Assembly (NCBI GenBank): GCA_947564305.1
Contig: CANOBT010000086.1
Location: 1-23,141, forward strand
Source of the DNA: an uncultured Lachnospiraceae bacterium
GTDB lineage: Bacteria; Bacillota_A; Clostridia; Lachnospirales; Lachnospiraceae
Reading direction: 5' to 3'
Length of the DNA stretch: 23,141 nucleotides
Each line of letters opens with the position of its first letter. Position 1 is the stretch's first letter. Below, in pieces: positions 21,507-23,141 of this stretch. The notes beneath the pieces were generated by a model. The model was not told the DNA's origin. It saw only the letters and a program-made list of their open reading frames with translations, and did not search any database. Position numbers and translations under genes: made by a program.

Positions 21507-21535
21507 ATTATACAAAGAAACGGTCCATTATTCAA
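21507..21535 (-). promoter_or_regulatory. Sigma-A promoter of the broken Rpn-family gene
   Basis: TTGAAT (21535-21530), a 17-base spacer and perfect TATAAT (21512-21507) on the minus strand, about 105 bases upstream of the ATG. A strong promoter now drives a decayed gene and possibly the ORF at 20826-21134. Confidence 0.7.
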
Positions 21536-21580
21536 GAAGCAACCTATATCAAAGCATGGAAACTGAAAAGGCATAAAAAA

Positions 21581-21593
21581 GTGTCTTCGACAC
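21581..21593. repeat. Short hairpin at the left end of the IS91-like element
   Basis: GTGTC-TTC-GACAC, a perfect 5-bp stem with a three-base loop, four bases before the larger C/G-rich hairpin. It is a candidate part of the transposase-recognised end. Confidence 0.4.
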
Positions 21594-21596
21594 CTC

Positions 21597-21640
21597 AACC
21601 CCCTAGCCCCCATTCATGGGGGAATTAGGGGTTTCTTTTT
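21597..21640 (+). terminator. Strong hairpin with T-run at the left end of the IS91-like element
   Basis: AACCCC and CCCCC (21597-21611) pair with GGGGG and GGGGTT (21618-21633) around ATTCAT with a small internal loop, followed by TCTTTTT. It would stop incoming plus-strand transcription before the transposase and may also serve as a terminal hairpin for transposition. Confidence 0.65.
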
Positions 21641-21666
21641 GCGCCGTCTTCGTTCATAATAGCCTT

Positions 21667-22818
21667 ATGAGCATACTACAGGATATTTTTAAAGACCATT
21701 ATGAAGAAATGATTTATACATTACATCCACGTCAGTCTGTCATTGAGAACGTGGATAAAATGATCAACTGCGGTGATCCTTCTTTTGGCGGGGCAATGTA
21801 TGGCTGTCTCAACTGCGGTAAGCTGAAATTCGTCCCTTTTCGCTGCCACAGCCGTTTCTGCCCAACTTGTGGAAACCTCTACGCCATGCAGCGCACCACT
21901 TCCATGTCCTTTAAACTGGTGAATGTCACGCACCGTCACTGTGTATTCACCATTGATGAAAACCTCCGTGATTTCTTCATGGGTGACCGTTCCCTGCTCG
22001 ACTGTCTGTTCCATGCGGTGAACAGCGTTGTCTCCCGTATGTTTTTTAAGCAGAATAAGTCCATGAACTTCACTCCTGGCTTTATCATGGTCCTCCATAC
22101 CTTCGGCAGAGACCTGAAATGGAACCCTCACATCCACTGCCTTATTTCTGAAGGTGGCTACAGCGATAACGGGTTCTGGCGCAATGTCAATTATTTTAAC
22201 TACACTTATCTCCGTAACGCTTTCCGCACCGCCCTTCTGAACGAGATGGAAACAAAGCTTGATCCTTCTTTTAAAAAAGCGAAGGCTTCCTGCTACCGTA
22301 ACCACAAAAAAGGCTTTTATGTCTATGCAAAACCAAACAAATGCGACCCGAAAACAGCTATAAAATACATTGGGCGTTACCTTGGCCGCCCGGTCATTGC
22401 CTCTTCCAGAATCGACAACTATGACGGTGACTTTGTTACCTTCCATTACAATCGTCACGAAGATGACAAATACGTGGAAGAAACCATCCCTGTTATGGAT
22501 TTTATAGAACGTCTTATCCGGCATATCCCTGAAAAGCATTACAAAATGATCCGCTATGGTGGTATTTATGCCCGCCACCGGGAGATTGACAAAAAACTCC
22601 ACCGCGCCATCCCGCGCGAAAAACATCACATTTTCAGAAGTTTTAACCAGTGGCGCACTGCTATCCTTTCCGCTTTCGGTTATGACCCGCTCAAATGCCC
22701 AGAATGCGGAACAACCATGCTCTTTTTAGAGCTTTACTACAACCATAAGCGTGTTTCTCTAGAAGAACTGTACGAGAAAGCAATGTCCCGTTCCCGTGGA
22801 AGAAGGTCATCTGCATGA
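21667..22818 (+). CDS. IS91-family Y2 HUH transposase
   Basis: Start set at ATG 21667 (MSILQDIFKDHYEE); a longer frame from 21616 would begin inside the terminal hairpin. The 383-residue protein has an N-terminal zinc-binding domain (Cys47, Cys50, Cys60/His61, Cys65, Cys68 in CLNC and CHSRFCPTC), the HUH motif NPHIHC (His155, His157) and the paired catalytic tyrosines Tyr234 and Tyr238 in KYIGRYLG, spaced as in IS91. A C-terminal CPEC is also present. The protein nicks and ligates single-stranded DNA during rolling-circle transposition. All key residues are present and the length is normal, so it is probably active. No clear ribosome binding site precedes the start. Confidence 0.93.
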   Translation: MSILQDIFKDHYEEMIYTLHPRQSVIENVDKMINCGDPSFGGAMYGCLNCGKLKFVPFRCHSRFCPTCGNLYAMQRTTSMSFKLVNVTHRHCVFTIDENLRDFFMGDRSLLDCLFHAVNSVVSRMFFKQNKSMNFTPGFIMVLHTFGRDLKWNPHIHCLISEGGYSDNGFWRNVNYFNYTYLRNAFRTALLNEMETKLDPSFKKAKASCYRNHKKGFYVYAKPNKCDPKTAIKYIGRYLGRPVIASSRIDNYDGDFVTFHYNRHEDDKYVEETIPVMDFIERLIRHIPEKHYKMIRYGGIYARHREIDKKLHRAIPREKHHIFRSFNQWRTAILSAFGYDPLKCPECGTTMLFLELYYNHKRVSLEELYEKAMSRSRGRRSSA

Positions 22819-22839
22819 CTTTTCCAAACTTCATTTGTG

Positions 22840-22848
22840 TGATATACT
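22840..22848 (+). promoter_or_regulatory. Extended -10 promoter of the small acidic ORF
   Basis: TGATATACT matches the extended -10 consensus (TGnTATAAT) 22 bases before the ATG at 22871. The -35 position holds only a weak hexamer (TTTTCC). Confidence 0.45.
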
Positions 22849-22870
22849 CCTTTTAAAGGAGGAAGCACAC

Positions 22871-23044
22871 ATGAACCCGGAAACAGAGAAACTACGCAAA
22901 AAGTATATGGATAATCCGCCAGAAGGAATGACATCTGAGGACATCCGCCACATGAGCGGGGATGATCTTCTGGACATGGATTATTTCTTAAATGAAGATG
23001 AATTGGATGACGACTTTGGCGAGGATGGCTTTTATATCTTCTGA
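22871..23044 (+). CDS. Small acidic passenger protein of the IS91-like element
   Basis: A 57-residue protein, start ATG supported by AAAGGAGG with an 8-base spacing. It opens MNPETEKLRKKYMDNPPEGM, continues TSEDIRHMSGDDLLDMDYFL and has a very acidic tail (NEDELDDDFGEDGF) ending YIF. There is no membrane segment. It follows the transposase by 52 bases, has its own extended -10 and lies inside the right-end hairpin, so it travels with the element. I recall similar small ORFs next to clostridial IS91-like transposases but no function. The acidity suggests a protein-protein or DNA-mimic type regulator, which is speculation. Confidence 0.75.
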   Translation: MNPETEKLRKKYMDNPPEGMTSEDIRHMSGDDLLDMDYFLNEDELDDDFGEDGFYIF

Positions 23045-23088
23045 ACCCAATATCGTCTTATCATCATGCACAGGCAGAAATTTATCTA

Positions 23089-23120
23089 ACATACGTTCGA
23101 CGAACATATGTTTCTTTTTG
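23089..23120 (+). repeat. Right-end hairpin of the IS91-like element
   Basis: ACATACGTT (23089-23097) pairs with AACATATGT (23103-23111) with one mismatch around CGACG, followed by TTCTTTTTG. It can act as a terminator for the small ORF and, by analogy with IS91, as part of the origin end. The window ends 30 bases later, so the true boundary may be just beyond. Confidence 0.55.
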
Positions 23121-23141
23121 TGCCTCAAAAGTCGGCATTTC

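Larger units (their letters stand above)
21581..23111 (+). mobile_element. IS91-family insertion element with passenger ORF
   Basis: Bounded on the left by two hairpins (21581-21593 and 21597-21633) and on the right by a hairpin (23089-23111) followed by TTCTTTTTG. It contains a Y2 HUH transposase and a small acidic ORF. IS91 elements move by rolling-circle replication and lack classical terminal inverted repeats, so exact ends cannot be proved from one copy; the limits given are the hairpins. It lies next to the decayed Rpn-family gene and itself looks intact. Confidence 0.65.

Noticed and set aside
21721..22629. Long open frame on the strand opposite the IS91 transposase
   Set aside because: It is the mirror of a well-supported coding sequence with HUH, Y2 and zinc motifs; the antisense frame shows no family features or ribosome binding site.

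Overview
The window looks like a chromosomal segment of a gut-type Clostridia (Lachnospiraceae-like) Firmicute. The grounds are strong AGGAGG ribosome binding sites, moderate GC, GHKL/LytTR and OmpR two-component systems, FtsX-type ABC permeases sharing the N-terminus MTWPFENDT, an XRE plus DUF3796-like gene pair, and an IS91-family element with a Y2 transposase. The genus cannot be fixed from the sequence alone.

About 1-17.25 kb is almost entirely minus-strand and reads right to left as four transcription units. (1) 17241-14413: a frameshifted lipoprotein gene, an ABC-2 type ATPase and permease, a DUF3796-like membrane protein and a small XRE regulator. (2) 14393-12339: an OmpR-family response regulator and a histidine kinase with two membrane helices and almost no extracellular loop (intramembrane-sensing type), preceded by a leader with a GNAT remnant. 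(3) 12254-4298: one MacB-like ATPase followed by three consecutive ~790-residue FtsX permeases. (4) 4259-1: a 96-residue membrane protein, a LytTR response regulator, a GHKL kinase, a charged coiled-coil protein, three small hydrophobic proteins (one DUF6608-like) and the first nine codons of another gene.

The main regulatory result is two promoter grammars, each used twice. Units 1 and 4 carry a 21-bp-period direct repeat, GCxGTg(g/a)AATG-like, exactly 7 bp upstream of a -35 box with a 17-bp spacer, as expected for a LytTR regulator. Units 2 and 3 carry ACATTT-N5-ACATTT-N6-TATA(A/C)T, with the distal ACATTT occupying the -35 position; a third copy lies inverted upstream of unit 3. I infer that the LytTR system controls itself and the ABC-2/lipoprotein operon, and the OmpR system controls itself and the three-permease transporter. 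Together they form a two-layer envelope-stress or antimicrobial-peptide response module.

From about 17.3 to 21.55 kb is a graveyard of mobile-element pieces: paired long hairpins, a relaxase gene with four separate lesions, an XRE-membrane protein apparently split by a frameshift, an XRE regulator whose C-terminus resembles the FliG C-terminal domain, and an internally deleted Rpn/PD-(D/E)XK transposase-family gene that keeps a good promoter. The last 1.5 kb is an apparently intact IS91-family element with hairpin ends and a small acidic passenger ORF. No rRNA, tRNA or CRISPR array was seen.
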